NCBI RefSeq assembly: GCF_051020955.1
Contig: NW_027477080.1
Span: 1 to 64,000 of the forward strand
Length of the DNA stretch: 64,000 bases
Direction of reading: 5' to 3'
Source: Megalopta genalis
Lineage: Eukaryota > Arthropoda > Insecta > Hymenoptera > Halictidae
Shown here one piece after another: positions 27,399-40,144 of this stretch. Below the pieces are notes generated by a model that did no database searches, was not told the DNA's origin, and saw nothing but the letters and a program-made list of their open reading frames with translations. Made by a program: the position numbers and the translations under genes. Every line of letters starts with the position of its first letter. Positions within the stretch are counted from its first letter, which is position 1.

Positions 27399-27852
27399 AC
27401 CTACAAACTCTTGGGATATAAGTGCTATAGCAGGAAATGCAGACGAATCAAACGGGGAAGCTCCAAAATCCATGCGATACATATCATTTAACTTCAAATC
27501 GATACGAAGTAGAAGGCTTAGCTTCAAATCCATGCGAAACAAATGATTTAGGTTCAGTTACTTGCGATACATTGATATTGCTTCAAATGCAGGCGAAACT
27601 AACGAGTTAGCTTTAAATCCATGCGAAACACATGATTTAGCTTCAAACACTTGGGATATAAGTGATATAGCTTCAAATACAGGCGAAACGAACGAGTTAG
27701 CTTCAAATCCCTGCGAAACACATGATTTACCTACAAACCCTTGGGATATAAGTGATATAGCAGGAAATGCAGACGAATCAAACGGGGAAGCTCCAAAATC
27801 CATGCGATACATATCATTTAGCTTCAAATCGATACGATGTAGAAGTTTTGGT
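27399..27852. repeat. LPTN cassette pair 10 (27399 and 27729)
   Basis: Duplicate of pair 7. It carries a private AGTGCTATAGC in the first member where other copies have AGTGATATAGC. Confidence 0.9.
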
Positions 27853-29378
27853 TTCAAATCCATGCGAAACATATGATTTAGTTTTAAACACTTGCGATAT
27901 AAGTGATATAGCATCAAATGCAGACGAAACGAACGAGTTAGCTTCAAATCCATGCGAAACACATGATTTAGCTGTAAATCAATGCGATGTAGAAGGTTTA
28001 GTTACAAATCCATGCGAAACAAATGATTTAGCATCAGATACTTGCGATATAACTGATATAGCTTCAAATGCAGGGGAAACAAACGAGTTAGCATCAAATC
28101 CATGCAAAACACATGATTTAGCTGCAAATCAATGCGATTTAAAAGGTTTAGCTTCAAATCTATGCGAAACAAGTGATTTAGCATCAGATACTTGCGATAT
28201 AACTGATATACCTTCAAATGCAGGGGAAACAAACGAGTTAGCATAAAATCCATGCAAAACACATGATTTAGCTTCAAATCAATGCGATGTAGAAGGTTTA
28301 GCTTCAAATCCATGCGAAACAAATGATTTAGCTTCAGATACTTGCGATATAACTGATATATCTTCAAATGCAGGGGAAACGAACGAGTCAGCATAAAATC
28401 CGCGCAAAACACATGATTTAGCTGCAAATCAATGCGATGTAGAATGTTAGCTTCAAATCCATGCGAATCAAATGATTTAGCATCAGATACTTGCGATATA
28501 ACTGATATAGCTTCAAATGCAGGGGAAACGAACGAGTTAGCATCAAATCCGCGCAAAACACATGATTTAGCTGCAAATCAATGCGATGTAGAATGTTAGC
28601 TTCAAATCCATGCGAAAGAAATGATTTAGCTTCAGATACTAGCGATACAAGTGATATAGCTTCAAATGCAGACGAAAGTAACGAGTTAGCTTCAAATCCA
28701 TGCGAAACACATGATCAAGCTTCAAATCAATGCTATGTAGAAGGTTTAGCTTCAAATCCTTGCGACACATATGATTTAGCTTCAGATACTTGCGGTACAA
28801 GTGATATAGCTTCAAATGCAGACGGAAACAAACGAGTTAGCTTCATATCCAAGCGAAACACATGATTTAGCTTTAAATCAATACGATGTAGAAGGTTTAG
28901 CTTCAAATCCATGCAAAACAAATGATTTAGCTTCAAACACTTGGGATATAAGTGATATAGCTTCAAATGCAGGCAAAACAAACGAGTTAGCTTCAAATCC
29001 AAACGAATCACATAATTTAGCTTCAAATCAATGCGATGTAGAAGGTTTAGCTTGAAATCCATGCGAAAACAAATGATTTAACATCAGATAGTTGCGATAT
29101 AAGTGATATAGTTTCAATTGCAGGGGAAGCAAACGAGTTAGCTTCAAATCCATGCGAAACACACGATTTAGCTTCAAATCAATGCGATTTAGAAGGTTTA
29201 ACTTCAAACCGAGGCGAAACAAATAATTTACTTTCAAATGCCTGGCATATAAGTGATATAGCTTCAAATGCAGACGAAACAGACGTGTTAGCTTCAAATC
29301 CATGCGAAACACATGATTTAGCTGCAAATCAATGCGATGTAGTAGGTTTAGCTTCAAATCCATGCGAACAAATGATTT

Positions 29379-29832
29379 ACCTACAAACTCTTGGGATATA
29401 AGTGATATAGCAGGAAATGCAGACGAATCAAACGGGGAAGCTCCAAAATCCATGCGATACATATCATTTAACTTCAAATCGAAACGAAGTAGAAGGCTTA
29501 GCTTCAAATCCATGCGAAACAAATGATTTAGGTTCAGTTACTTGCGATACATTGATATTGCTTCAAATGCAGGCGAAACTAACGAGTTAGCTTTAAATCC
29601 ATGCGAAACACATGATTTAGCTTCAAACACTTGGGATATAAGTGATATAGCTTCAAATACAGGCGAAACGAACGAGTTAGCTTCAAATCCCTGCGAAACA
29701 CATGATTTACCTACAAACTCTTGGGATATAAGTGATATAGCAGGAAATGCAGACGAATCAAACGGGGAAGCTCCAAAATCCATGCGATACATATCATTTA
29801 ACTTCAAATCGATACGAAGTAGAAGGCTTAGC
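29379..29832. repeat. LPTN cassette pair 11 (29379 and 29709)
   Basis: Duplicate of pair 8. It is the last pair in the window; beyond it only single cassettes occur, at 42335, 47920 and 52996. Confidence 0.9.
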
Positions 29833-32800
29833 TTCAAATCCATGCGATCAAATGATTTAGGTTCAGTTACTTGCAATACATTGATATTGCTTCAAATGCA
29901 GGCGAAACTAACGAGTTAGCTTCAAATCCATGCGAAATACATGATTTAGCTTCAAACACTTGGGATATAAGTGATATATCTTCAAATACAGGCGAAACGA
30001 ACGAGTTAGCTTCAAATCCATGCAAAACACATGATTTAGCTGCAAATCAATGCGATGTAAAAGGTTTAGCTTCAAATCCAAGCGAAACACATGATTTAGC
30101 ATCAGATACTTGCGATATAACTGAAATAGCTTCAAATGCAGGGGAAACAAGCGAGTTAGCATCAAATCCATGCAAAACACATGATTTAGCTTCAAATCAA
30201 AGCGATGTAGAAGGTATAGCTTCAAATCCAATCGAAACACATGATTAAGCTTCAAATCAATGCGATGTAGAAGGTTTTGCTTCAAATCCATGAGACAAAA
30301 AGGATTTAGATTCAGATACTTGCGACATGAGTGATATAGCATCAAATGCAGCCGAAACGAACGAGTTAGCATCAAATCCATGCAAAACACATGATTTAGC
30401 TGCAAATCAATGCGATGTAAAAGGTTTAGCTTCAAATCCATGCGAAACAAGTGATTTAGCATCAGATACTTGCGATATAACTGATATACCTTCAAATGCA
30501 GGGGAAACAAACGAGTTAGCATAAAATCCATGCAAAACACATGATTTAGCTTCAAATCAATGCGATGTAGAAGGTTTAGCTTCAAATCCATGCGAAACAA
30601 ATGATTTAGCTTCAGATACTTGCGATATAACTGATATATCTTCAAATGCAGGGGAAACGAACGAGTTAGCATCAAATCCGCGCAAAACACATGATTTAGC
30701 TGCAAATCAATGCGATGTAGAATGTTAGCTTCAAATCCATTCGCATCAAATGATTTAGCATCAGATACTTGCGATATAACTGATATAGCTTCAAATGCAG
30801 GGGAAACAAACGAGTTAGCATCAAATCCATGCAAAACACATGATTTAGCTGCAAATCAATGCGATGTAAAAGGTGTAGCTTCAAATCCAAACGAAACACA
30901 TGATTTAGCATCAGATACTTGCGATATAACTGAAATAGCTTCAAATGCAGGGGAAACAAACGAGTTAGCATCAAATCGATGCAAAACACATGATTTAGCT
31001 TCAAATCAAAGCGATGTAGAAGGTATAGCTTCAAATCCAATCGAAACACATGATTAAGCTTCAAATCAATGCGATGTAGAAGGTTTAGCTTCAAATCCAT
31101 GCGAAACAAATGATTTAGCTTCAAACACTTGTGATATAAGTGGAATAGCTGCAAATGCAGACGAATCAAACGGGATAGCTTCAAAATCCATGCGATACAT
31201 ATCATTTAGCTTCAAATCGATACGATGCAGAAGGTTTAGCTTCAAATCCATTTGAAACAAATGATTTAGCCTTAAACACTTGCGATATAAGTGATATAGC
31301 TTCAAATGCAGACGAAACTAACGAGTTAGCTTCAAATCCATGCGAAACACATGATTAAGCTTCAAATCAATGCTATGTAGAAGGTTTAGCTTCAAATCCA
31401 TGCGAAACAAATGATTTAGCATCAGATACTTGCGATATAACTGATATAGCTTCAAATGCAGGGGAAACAAACGAGTTAGCATAAAATCAATGCAAAACAC
31501 ATGATATAGCTTCAAATCAATGCGATGTAGAAGGTTTAGCTTCAAATCCATGCGAAACAAATGATTTAGCTTCAAACACTTGTGATATAAGTGGTATAGC
31601 TGCAAATGCAGACGAATCAAACGGGATAGCTTCAAAATCCATGCGATACATATCATTTAGCTTCAAATCGATACGATGTAGAAGTTTTGGTTTCAAATCC
31701 ATGCGAAACATATGATTTAGTTTTAAACACTTGCGATATAAGTGATATAGCATCAAATGCAGACGAATCAAACCAGTTAGCTTCAATTCCTTGCGAAACA
31801 CATGATTTAGCAACAAATCAATGCGAAGTGTAAGGTTAAGCTTCAAATCCATGCGAAACACATGAATTAGCTTCAAACCCATGCAAAACACATGATTTAG
31901 CATCAAATCAATGCGATGTAGAAGGTTTTGCATCAAATCCATGAGACACAAATGATTTAGATTCAGATACTTGCGATATAAGTGATACAGCTTCAAATGC
32001 AGACGAAACAAACGAGTTAGCTTCAAATCCATGCGAAACACATGATCAAGCTTCAAATAAATGCTATGTAGAAGGTTTAGCTTCAAATCCTTGCGACACA
32101 AATGATTTAGCTTCAGATACTTGCTATATAACTGAAATAGCTTCAAATGCAGGGGAAACAAACGAGTTAGCATGAAATCGATGCAAAACACATGATTTAG
32201 CTTCAAATCAAAGCGATGTAGAAGTTTTCGTTTCAAATCCATGCGAAACATATGATTTAGTTTTAAACACTTGCGATATAAGTGATATAGCATCAAATGC
32301 AGACGAAACGAACGAGTTAGCTTCAAATCCATGCGAAACACATGATTTAGCTGTAAATCAATGCGATGTAGAAGGTTTACTTACAAATCCATGCGAAACA
32401 AGTGATTTAGCATCAGATACTTGCGATATAACTGATATAGCTTCAAATGCAGGGGAAACGAACGAGTTAGCATCAAATCCGCGCAAAACACATGATTTAG
32501 CTGCAAATCAATGCGATGTAGAATGTTAGCTTCAAATCCATGCGAATCAAATGATTTAGCATCAGATACTTCCGATATAACTGATATAGCTTCAAATGCA
32601 GGGGAAACAAACGAGTTAGCATCAAATCCATGCAAAACACATGATTTAGCTGCAAATCAATGCGATGTAATAGGTGTAGCATCAAATCCAAACGAAACAC
32701 ATGATTTAGCATCAGATACTTGCGATATAACTGAAATAGCTTCAAATGCAGGGGAAACAAACGAGTTAGCATCAAATCGATGCAAAACACATGATTCAGC

Positions 32801-33914
32801 TTCAAATCAAAGCGATGTAGAAGGTATAGCTTCAAATCCAATCGAAACACATGATTAAGCTTCAAATCAATGCGATGTAGAAGGTTTAGCTTCAAATCCA
32901 TGCGAAACAAATGATTTAGCTTCAAGCACTTGTGATGTAAGTGATATAGCTGCAAATGCAGACGAATCAAACGTGGTAGCTTCAAAATCCATGCTATACA
33001 TATCATTTAGCTTCAAATCGATACGATGTAGAAGGTTTAGCTTCAAATCCATGCGAAACAAATGATTTAGCTTCAAACACTTGCGATATAAGTGATATAG
33101 CATCAAATGCAGGCGAAACGAACGAGTTAGCTTCAAATCCATGCGAAAAACATGATTTAGCTGCAAATCAATGCGATGTAGAATGTTTAGTTTCAAATCC
33201 ATGCGAAACAAATGATTTAGCATCAGATACTTGCGATATAACTGATATAGCTTCAAATGCAGGGGAAACAAGCGAGTTAGCATCAAATCCATGCAAAACA
33301 CATGATTTAGCTGCAAATCAATGCGATGTAAAAGGTTTAGCTTCAAATCCAAGCGAAACACATGATTTAGCATCAGATACTTGCGATAAAACTGAAATAG
33401 CTTCAAATGCAGGGGAAACAAACGAGTTAGCATCAAATCCATGCAAAACACATGATTTAGCTTCAAATCAATGCGATGTAGAAGGTTTAGCTTCAAATCC
33501 AATCGAAACACATGATTAAGCTTCAAACACTTGTGATATAAGTGGAATAGCTGCAAATGCAGACGAATCAAACGGGATAGCTTCAAAATCCATGCGATAC
33601 ATATCATTTAGCTTCAAATCGATACGATGTAGAAGGTTTAGCTTCAAATCCATGCGAAACAAATGATTTAGCCTTAAACACTTGCGATATAAGTGATATA
33701 GCTTCAAATGCAGACGAAACTAACGAGTTAGCTCCAAATCCATGCGAAACACGTGATTAAGCTTCAAATCAATGCTATGTAGAAGGTTTAACTTCAAATC
33801 CATGCGAAACAAATGATTTAGCTTCAAACACTTGTGATATAAGTGGAATAGCTGCAAATGCAGACGAAACTAACGAGTTAGCTTCAAATCCATGCGAAAC
33901 ACATGATTAAGCTT

Positions 33915-35747
33915 CAAATCAATGCGATGTAGAAGGTTTAGCTTCAAATCCATGCGAAACAAATGATTTAGCTTCAAACACTTGTGATATAAGTGGTATA
34001 GCTGCAAATGCAGACGAATCAAACGGGATAGCTTCAAAATCTATGCGATACATATCATTTAGCTTCAAATCGATACGATGTAGAAGTTTTGGTTTCAAAT
34101 CCATGCGAAACATATGATTTAGCTTCAGATACTTGCGATATAACTGATATAGCTCCAAATGCAGGGGAAACGAACGAGTTAGCATCAAATCCATGCAAAA
34201 CACATGATTTAGCTGCAAATCAATGCGATGTAGAATGTTAGCTTCAAATCCATGCGAAACAAATGATTTAGCATCAGATACTTGCAATATAACTGATATA
34301 GCTTCAAATGCAGGGGAAACAAACGAGTTAGCATCAAATCCATGCAAAACACATGATTTAGCTGCAAATCAATGCGATGTAAAAGGTTTAGCTTCAAATC
34401 CATGCGAAACAAGTGATTTAGCATCAGATACTTGCGATATAACTGATATAGCTTCAAATGCTGGGGAAACAAACGAGTTAGCATCAAATCCATGCAAAAC
34501 ACATGATTTAGCTTCAAATCAAAGCGATGTAGAAGGTATAGCTTCAAATCCATGCGAAACAAATGATTTAGCTTCAGATACTTGCGATATAACTGATATA
34601 TCTTCAAATGCAGGGGAAACGAACGAGTTAGCATCAAATCCGCGCAAAACACATGATTTAGCTGCAAATCAATGCGATGTAGAATGATTAGCTTCAAATC
34701 CATGCGAAAAAAATGATTTAGCTTCAGATACTAGCGATACAAGTGATATAGCTTCAAATGCAGACGAAACTAACGAGTTAACTTCAAATCCATGCAAAAC
34801 ACATGATTAAGCTTCAAATCAATGCTATGTAGAAGGTTATGTCAAGGTAGCTTCAAGTCCATGCGAAACAAATGATTTAGTATCAGATACTTGCGATACA
34901 ACTGATATAGCTTCAAATGCAGGGGAAACAAACGAGTTAGGATAAAATCCATGCAAAACACATGATTTAGCTTCAAATCAATGCGATGTAGAAGGTTTAG
35001 CTTCAAATCCATGCGAAACAAATGATTTAGCTTTCAACACTTGTGATATAAGTGGTATAGCTGCAAATGCAGACGAATCAAACGGGATAGCTTCAAAATC
35101 CATGCGATACATATCATTTAGCTTCAAATCGATACGATGTAGAAGTTTTGGTTTCAAATCCATGCGAAACATATGATTTAGCTTCAGATACTTGCGATAT
35201 AACTGATATAGCTCCAAATGCAGGGGAAACGAAGGAGTTAGCATCAAATCCATGCAAAACACATGATTTAGCTGCAAATCAATGCGATGTAGAATGTTAG
35301 CTTCAAATCCATGCGAAACAAATGATTTAGCATCAGATACTTGCAATATAACTGATATAGCTTCAAATGCAGGGGAAACAAACGAGTTAGCATCAAATCC
35401 ATGCAAAACACATGATTTAGCTGCAAATCAATGCGATGTAAAAGGTTTAGCTTCAAATCCATGCGAAACAAGTGATTTAGCATCAGATACTTGCGATATA
35501 ACTGATATAGCTTCAAATGCTGGGGAAACAAACGAGTTAGCATCAAATCCATGCAAAACACATGATTTAGCTTCAAATCAAAGCGATGTAGAAGGTATAG
35601 CTTCAAATCCATGCGAAACAAATGATTTAGCTTCAGATACTTGCGATATAACTGATATATCTTCAAATGCAGGGGAAACGAACGAGTTAGCATCAAATCC
35701 GCGCAAAACACATGATTTAGCTGCAAATCAATGCGATGTAGAATGTT
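33915..35747. repeat. Duplication at offset 1059 bp
   Basis: About 770 bp at 33915-34688 recurs at 34974-35747. Shared features include GTAGAAGTTTTGG, ATAGCTCCAAATGCAGG, TACTTGCAATATAACTG and AATGCTGGGGAAAC. The intervening piece (about 34690-34970) resembles 37217-37500 instead, so the region is a mosaic. Confidence 0.85.
34223..34687 (+). other. ATG-initiated decapeptide open frame (154 codons); status doubtful
   Basis: A one-base loss (GAATGTTAGC for GAATGTTTAGC) brings an ATG into frame with the decapeptides, giving a start MRCRML followed by ASNPCETND units. It contains about 15 units with Cys at position 6, is acidic, and has no signal peptide or other domain. A near-identical frame lies at 35282-35749, and shorter relatives start at 21280, 23408, 28581, 30710, 32511, 35731 and 59896. 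It is probably incidental to the satellite, but it is the only recurring ATG start for this frame. Confidence 0.25.
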
Positions 35748-35749
35748 AG
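35282..35749 (+). other. ATG-initiated decapeptide open frame (155 codons); duplicate of 34223
   Basis: Same structure as the frame at 34223, from which it is offset by 1059 bp. It ends at the next GAATGTTAGC, whose one-base loss terminates this frame and opens the following one at 35731. Initiating and terminating at the same kind of indel argues for a by-product of array structure, not a gene. Confidence 0.25.
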
Positions 35750-36255
35750 CTTCAAATCCATGCGAATCAAATGATTTAGCATCAGATACTTGCGATATAA
35801 CTGATATAGCTTCAAATGCAGGGGAAACAAACGAGTTAGCATCAAATCCATGCAAAACACATGATTTAGCTGCAAATCAATGCGATGTAAAAGGTGTAGC
35901 TTCAAATCCAAACGAAACACATGATTTAGCATCAGATACTTGCGATATAACTGAAATAGCTTCAAATGCAGGGGAAACAAAAGAGTTAGCATCAAATCGA
36001 TGCAAAACACATGATTTAGCTTCAAATCAAAGCGATGTAGAAGGTATAGCTTCAAATCCAATCGAAACACATGATTAAGCTTCAAATCAATGCGATGTAG
36101 AAGGTTTAGCTTCAAATCCATGCGAAACAAATGATTTAGCTTCAAGCACTTGTGATATAAGTGATATAGCTGCAAATGCAGACGAATCAAACGGGATAGC
36201 TTCAAAATCCATGCGATACATATCATTTAGCTTCAAATCGATACGATGTAGAAGG
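35536..36255. repeat. Segment shared with 59701-60420 (offset 24165)
   Basis: About 720 bp matches a segment 24 kb away without offset change. Shared runs include the GAATGTTAGC loss, GTAAAAGGTGTAGC, CCAAACGAAACAC and TCAAATCGATGC. Differences noted: AAAAGAG near 35972, and TTAGATTC and TAGAATCAG near 59916-59943. Confidence 0.85.
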
Positions 36256-37677
36256 TTTAGCTTCAAATCCATGCGAAACAAATGATTTAGCCTCAAACAC
36301 TTGCGATATAAGTGATATAGCTTCAAATGCAGACGAAACTAACGAGTTAGCTCCAAATCCATGCGAAACACGTGATTAAGCTTCAAATCAATGCTATGTA
36401 GAAGGTTTAGCTTCAAATCCATGCGAAACAAATGATTTAGCTTCAAACACTTGTGATATAAGTGGAATAGCTGCAAATGCAGACGAAACTAACGAGTTAG
36501 CTTCAAATCCATGCGAAACACTTGATTAAGCTTCAAATCAATGCGATGTAGAAGGTTTAGCTTCAAATCCATGCGAAACAAATGATTTAGCTTCAAACAC
36601 TTGTGATATAAGTGGTATAGCTGCAAATGCAGACGAATCAATCGGTATAGCTTCAAAATCCATGCGATACATATCATTTAGCTTCAAATCGATACGATGT
36701 AGAAGTTTTCGTTTCAAATCCATGCGAAACATATGATTTAGTTTTAAACACTTGCGATATAAGTGTTATAGCATCAAATGCAGACGAAACGAACGAGTTA
36801 GCTTCAAATCCATGCGAAACACATGATTTAGCTTCAAATCAAAGCGATGTAGAAGGTATAGCTTCAAATCCAATCGAAACACATGATTAAGGTTCAAATC
36901 AATGCGATGTAGAAGGTTTTGCTTCAAATCCATGAGACAAAAAGGATTTAGATTCAGATACTTGCGATATAAGTGATACAGCTTTAAATGCAAACGAAAC
37001 AAACGAGTTAGCTTCCAATCCAAGCGAATCACATGATTTAGCTTCAAATCAATGCGATGTAGAATGTTCACCTTCAAATCCATGCGACACAAATGATTTA
37101 GCTATAAACACTTGCGACATAAGTGATATAGCATCAAATGCAGGCGAAACGAACGAGTTAGCTTCAAATCCATGCGAAACACATGATTTCGCTGCAAATC
37201 AATGCGATGTAGAATGATTAGCTTCAAATCCATGCGAAAAAAATGATTTAGCTTCAGATACTAGCGATACAAGTGATATAGCTTCAAATGCAGACGAAAC
37301 TAACGAGTTAACTTCAAATCCATGCAAAACACATGATTAAGCTTCAAATCAATGCTATGTAGAAGGTTATGTCAAGGTAGCTTCAAGTCCATGCGAAACA
37401 AATGATTTAGTATCAGATACTTGCGATACAACTGATATAGCTTCAAATGCAGGGGAAACAAACGAGTTAGGATAAAATCCATGCAAAACACATGATTTAG
37501 CTTCAAATCAATGCGATGTAGAAGGTTTAGCTTCAAATCCATGCGAAACAAATGATTTAGCTTCAAACACTTGTGATATAAGTGGTATAGCTGCAAATGC
37601 AGACGAATCAAACGGGATAGCTTCAAAATCCATGCGATACATATCATTTAGCTTCAAATCGATACGATGTAGAAGTT

Positions 37678-38280
37678 TTGGTTTCAAATCCATGCGAAAC
37701 ATATGATTTAGCTTCAGATACTTGCGATATAACTGATATAGCTTCAAATGCAGGGGAAACAAACGAGTTAGCATCAAATCCATGCAAAACACATGATTTA
37801 GCTGCAAATCAATGCGATGTAAAAGGTTTAGCTTCAAATCCAAGCGAAACACATGATTTAGCATCAGATACTTGCGATATAACTGAAATAGCTTCAAATG
37901 CAGGGGAAACAAACGAGTTAGCATCAAATCCATGCAAAACACATGATTTAGCTGCAAATCAATGCGATGTAAAAGGTTTAGCTTCAAATCCATGCGAAAC
38001 AAGTGATTTAGCATCAGATACTTGCGATATAACTGATATAGCTTCAAATGCTGGGGAAACAAACGAGTTAGCATCAAATCCATGCAAAACACATGATTTA
38101 GCTTCAAATCAAATCGATGTAGAAGGTGTAGCTTCAAATCCATGCGAAACAAATGATTTAGCTTCAGATACTTGCGATATAACTGATATATCTTCAAATG
38201 CAGGGGAAACGAACGAGTTAGCATCAAATCCGCGCAAAACACATGATTTAGCTGCAAATCAATGCGATGTAGAATGTTAG
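37678..38280 (+). other. + strand open frame (200 codons) of decapeptides; probably not a gene
   Basis: Twenty consecutive ten-residue units of the LASDTCDITD / IASNAGETNE / LASNPCKTHD / LAANQCDVKG kinds. It opens at TTG with no in-frame ATG and closes at the GAATGTTAGC one-base loss. It shows that about four HORs can stay stop-free together but gives no independent sign of translation. Confidence 0.25.
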
Positions 38281-38339
38281 CTTCAAATCCATGCGAATCA
38301 AATGATTTAGCATCAGATACTTGCGATATAACTGATATA

Positions 38340-40144
38340 GCTTCAAATGCAGGGGAAACAAACGAGTTAGCATCAAATCCATGAAAAACACATGATTTAG
38401 CTTCAAATCAAATCGAAGTAGAAGGTATAGCTTCAAATCCAAGCGAAACACATGATTAAGCTTCAAATCAATGCGATGTAGAAGGTTTAGCTTCAAATCC
38501 ATGCGAAACAAATGATTTAGCTTCAAGCACTTGTGATATAAGTGATATAGCTGCAAATGCTGACGAATCAAACGGGGTAGCTTCAAAATCCATGCTACAC
38601 ATATCATTTATCTTCAAATCGATACGATGTTGAAGGTTTAGCTTCAAATCCATGCGAAACAAATGATTTAGCTTCAAACACTTGCGATATAAGTGATATA
38701 GCATCAAATGCAGGCGAAACGAACAAGTTAGCTACAAATCCATGCGAAACATATGATTTAGCTGCAAATCAATGCGATGTAGAATGTTTAGCTTCAAATC
38801 CATGCGAAACAAATGATTTAGCATCAGATACTTACGATATAACTGAAATAGCTTCAAATGCAGGGGAAACAAACGAGTTAGCATCAAATCCATGCGAAAC
38901 ACATGATTTAGCTTCACATCAATGCGATGTAGAAGGTTTAGCTTCAAATCCATGCGAATGAATGATTTAGCTTCAGATACTTGCGATATAACTGATATAG
39001 CTTCAAATGCAGGGGAAACGAACGAGTTAGCAACAAATCCATGCAAAACACATGATTTAGCTTCAAATCAAAGCGATGTAGAAGGTATAGCTTGAAATCC
39101 AAGCGAAACACATGATTAAGCTTCAAATCAATGCGATGTAGAAGGTTTAGTATCAAATCCATGCGAAACAAATGATTTAGCTTCAAGCACTTGTGATATA
39201 AGTGATATAGCTGCAAATGCATACGAATCCAAAGGGGTAGCTTCAAAATCCATGCTATACATATCATTTAGCTTCAAATCGATACGATGTAGAAGGTTTA
39301 GCTTCAAATCCATGCGAAACAAATGATTTAGCTGCAAATCAATGCGATGTAGAATGTTTAGTTTCAAAACCATGCGAAACAAATGATTTAGCATCAGATA
39401 CTTACGATATAACTGATATAGCTTCAAATGCAGGGGAAACGAACGAGTTAGCATAAAATCCATGCAAAACACATGATTTATCTTCAAATCAATGCGATGT
39501 AGAAGGTGTAGCTTCAAATCCAAGCGAAACACATGATTTAGCATTAGAAACTTGCGATATATCTGAAATAACTTCAAATGCAGGGGAAACAAACGAGTTA
39601 GCATCAAATCCATGAAAAACACATGATTTAGCTTCAAATCAAATCGAAGTAGAAGGTATAGCTTCAAATCCAAGCGAAACACATGATTAAGCTTCAAATC
39701 AATGCGATGTAGAAGGTTTAGCTTCAAATCCATGCGAAACAAATGATTTAGCTTCAAGCACTTGTGATATAAGTGATATAGCTGCAAATGCTGACGAATC
39801 AAACGGGGTAGCTTCAAAATCCATGCTACACATATCATTTATCTTCAAATCGATACGATGTTGAAGGTTTAGCTTCAAATCCATGCGAAACAAATGATTT
39901 AGCTTCAAACACTTGCGATATAAGTGATATAGCATCAAATGCAGGCGAAACGAACAAGTTAGCTACAAATCCATGCGAAACATATGATTTAGCTGCAAAT
40001 CAATGCGATGTAGAATGTTTAGCTTCAAATCCATGCGAAACAAATGATTTAGCATCAGATACTTACGATATAACTGAAATAGCTTCAAATGCAGGGGAAA
40101 CAAACGAGTTAGCATCAAATCCATGCGAAACACATGATTTAGCT
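38340..40144. repeat. Duplication at offset 1231 bp
   Basis: About 570 bp at 38340-38913 recurs at 39571-40144. It shares CCATGAAAAACACATG, CAAATCGAAGTAGAAGG, ATGCTGACGAATC, ATGCTACACATATC and TTTATCTTCAAATCG. Both copies also share the TAC variant ATACTTACGATATAACTG. Confidence 0.85.

Larger units (their letters stand above)
7200..29832. repeat. Domain I: array with paired LPTN cassettes about every 2 kb
   Basis: Eleven pairs of the LPTN cassette lie at first-member positions 7231, 8859, 10907, 14914, 16962, 18860, 20091, 22077, 25468, 27399 and 29379; an unpaired one is at 12805. Successive spacings are 1628, 2048, 1898, 2109, 2048, 1898, 1231, 1986, 3391, 1931 and 1980 bp. The recurring 2048/1898 series shows that whole multi-kilobase segments were duplicated. 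No gene is supported. Confidence 0.9.
26609..32224. repeat. Block duplication, offset about 7.3 kb: copy 2
   Basis: Counterpart of 19301-24923. It includes LPTN pairs at 27399/27729 and 29379/29709. Homology ends at 32225, where GAAGTTTTCGTTTC replaces the GAAGGTATAGCTTC of copy 1. Confidence 0.9.
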
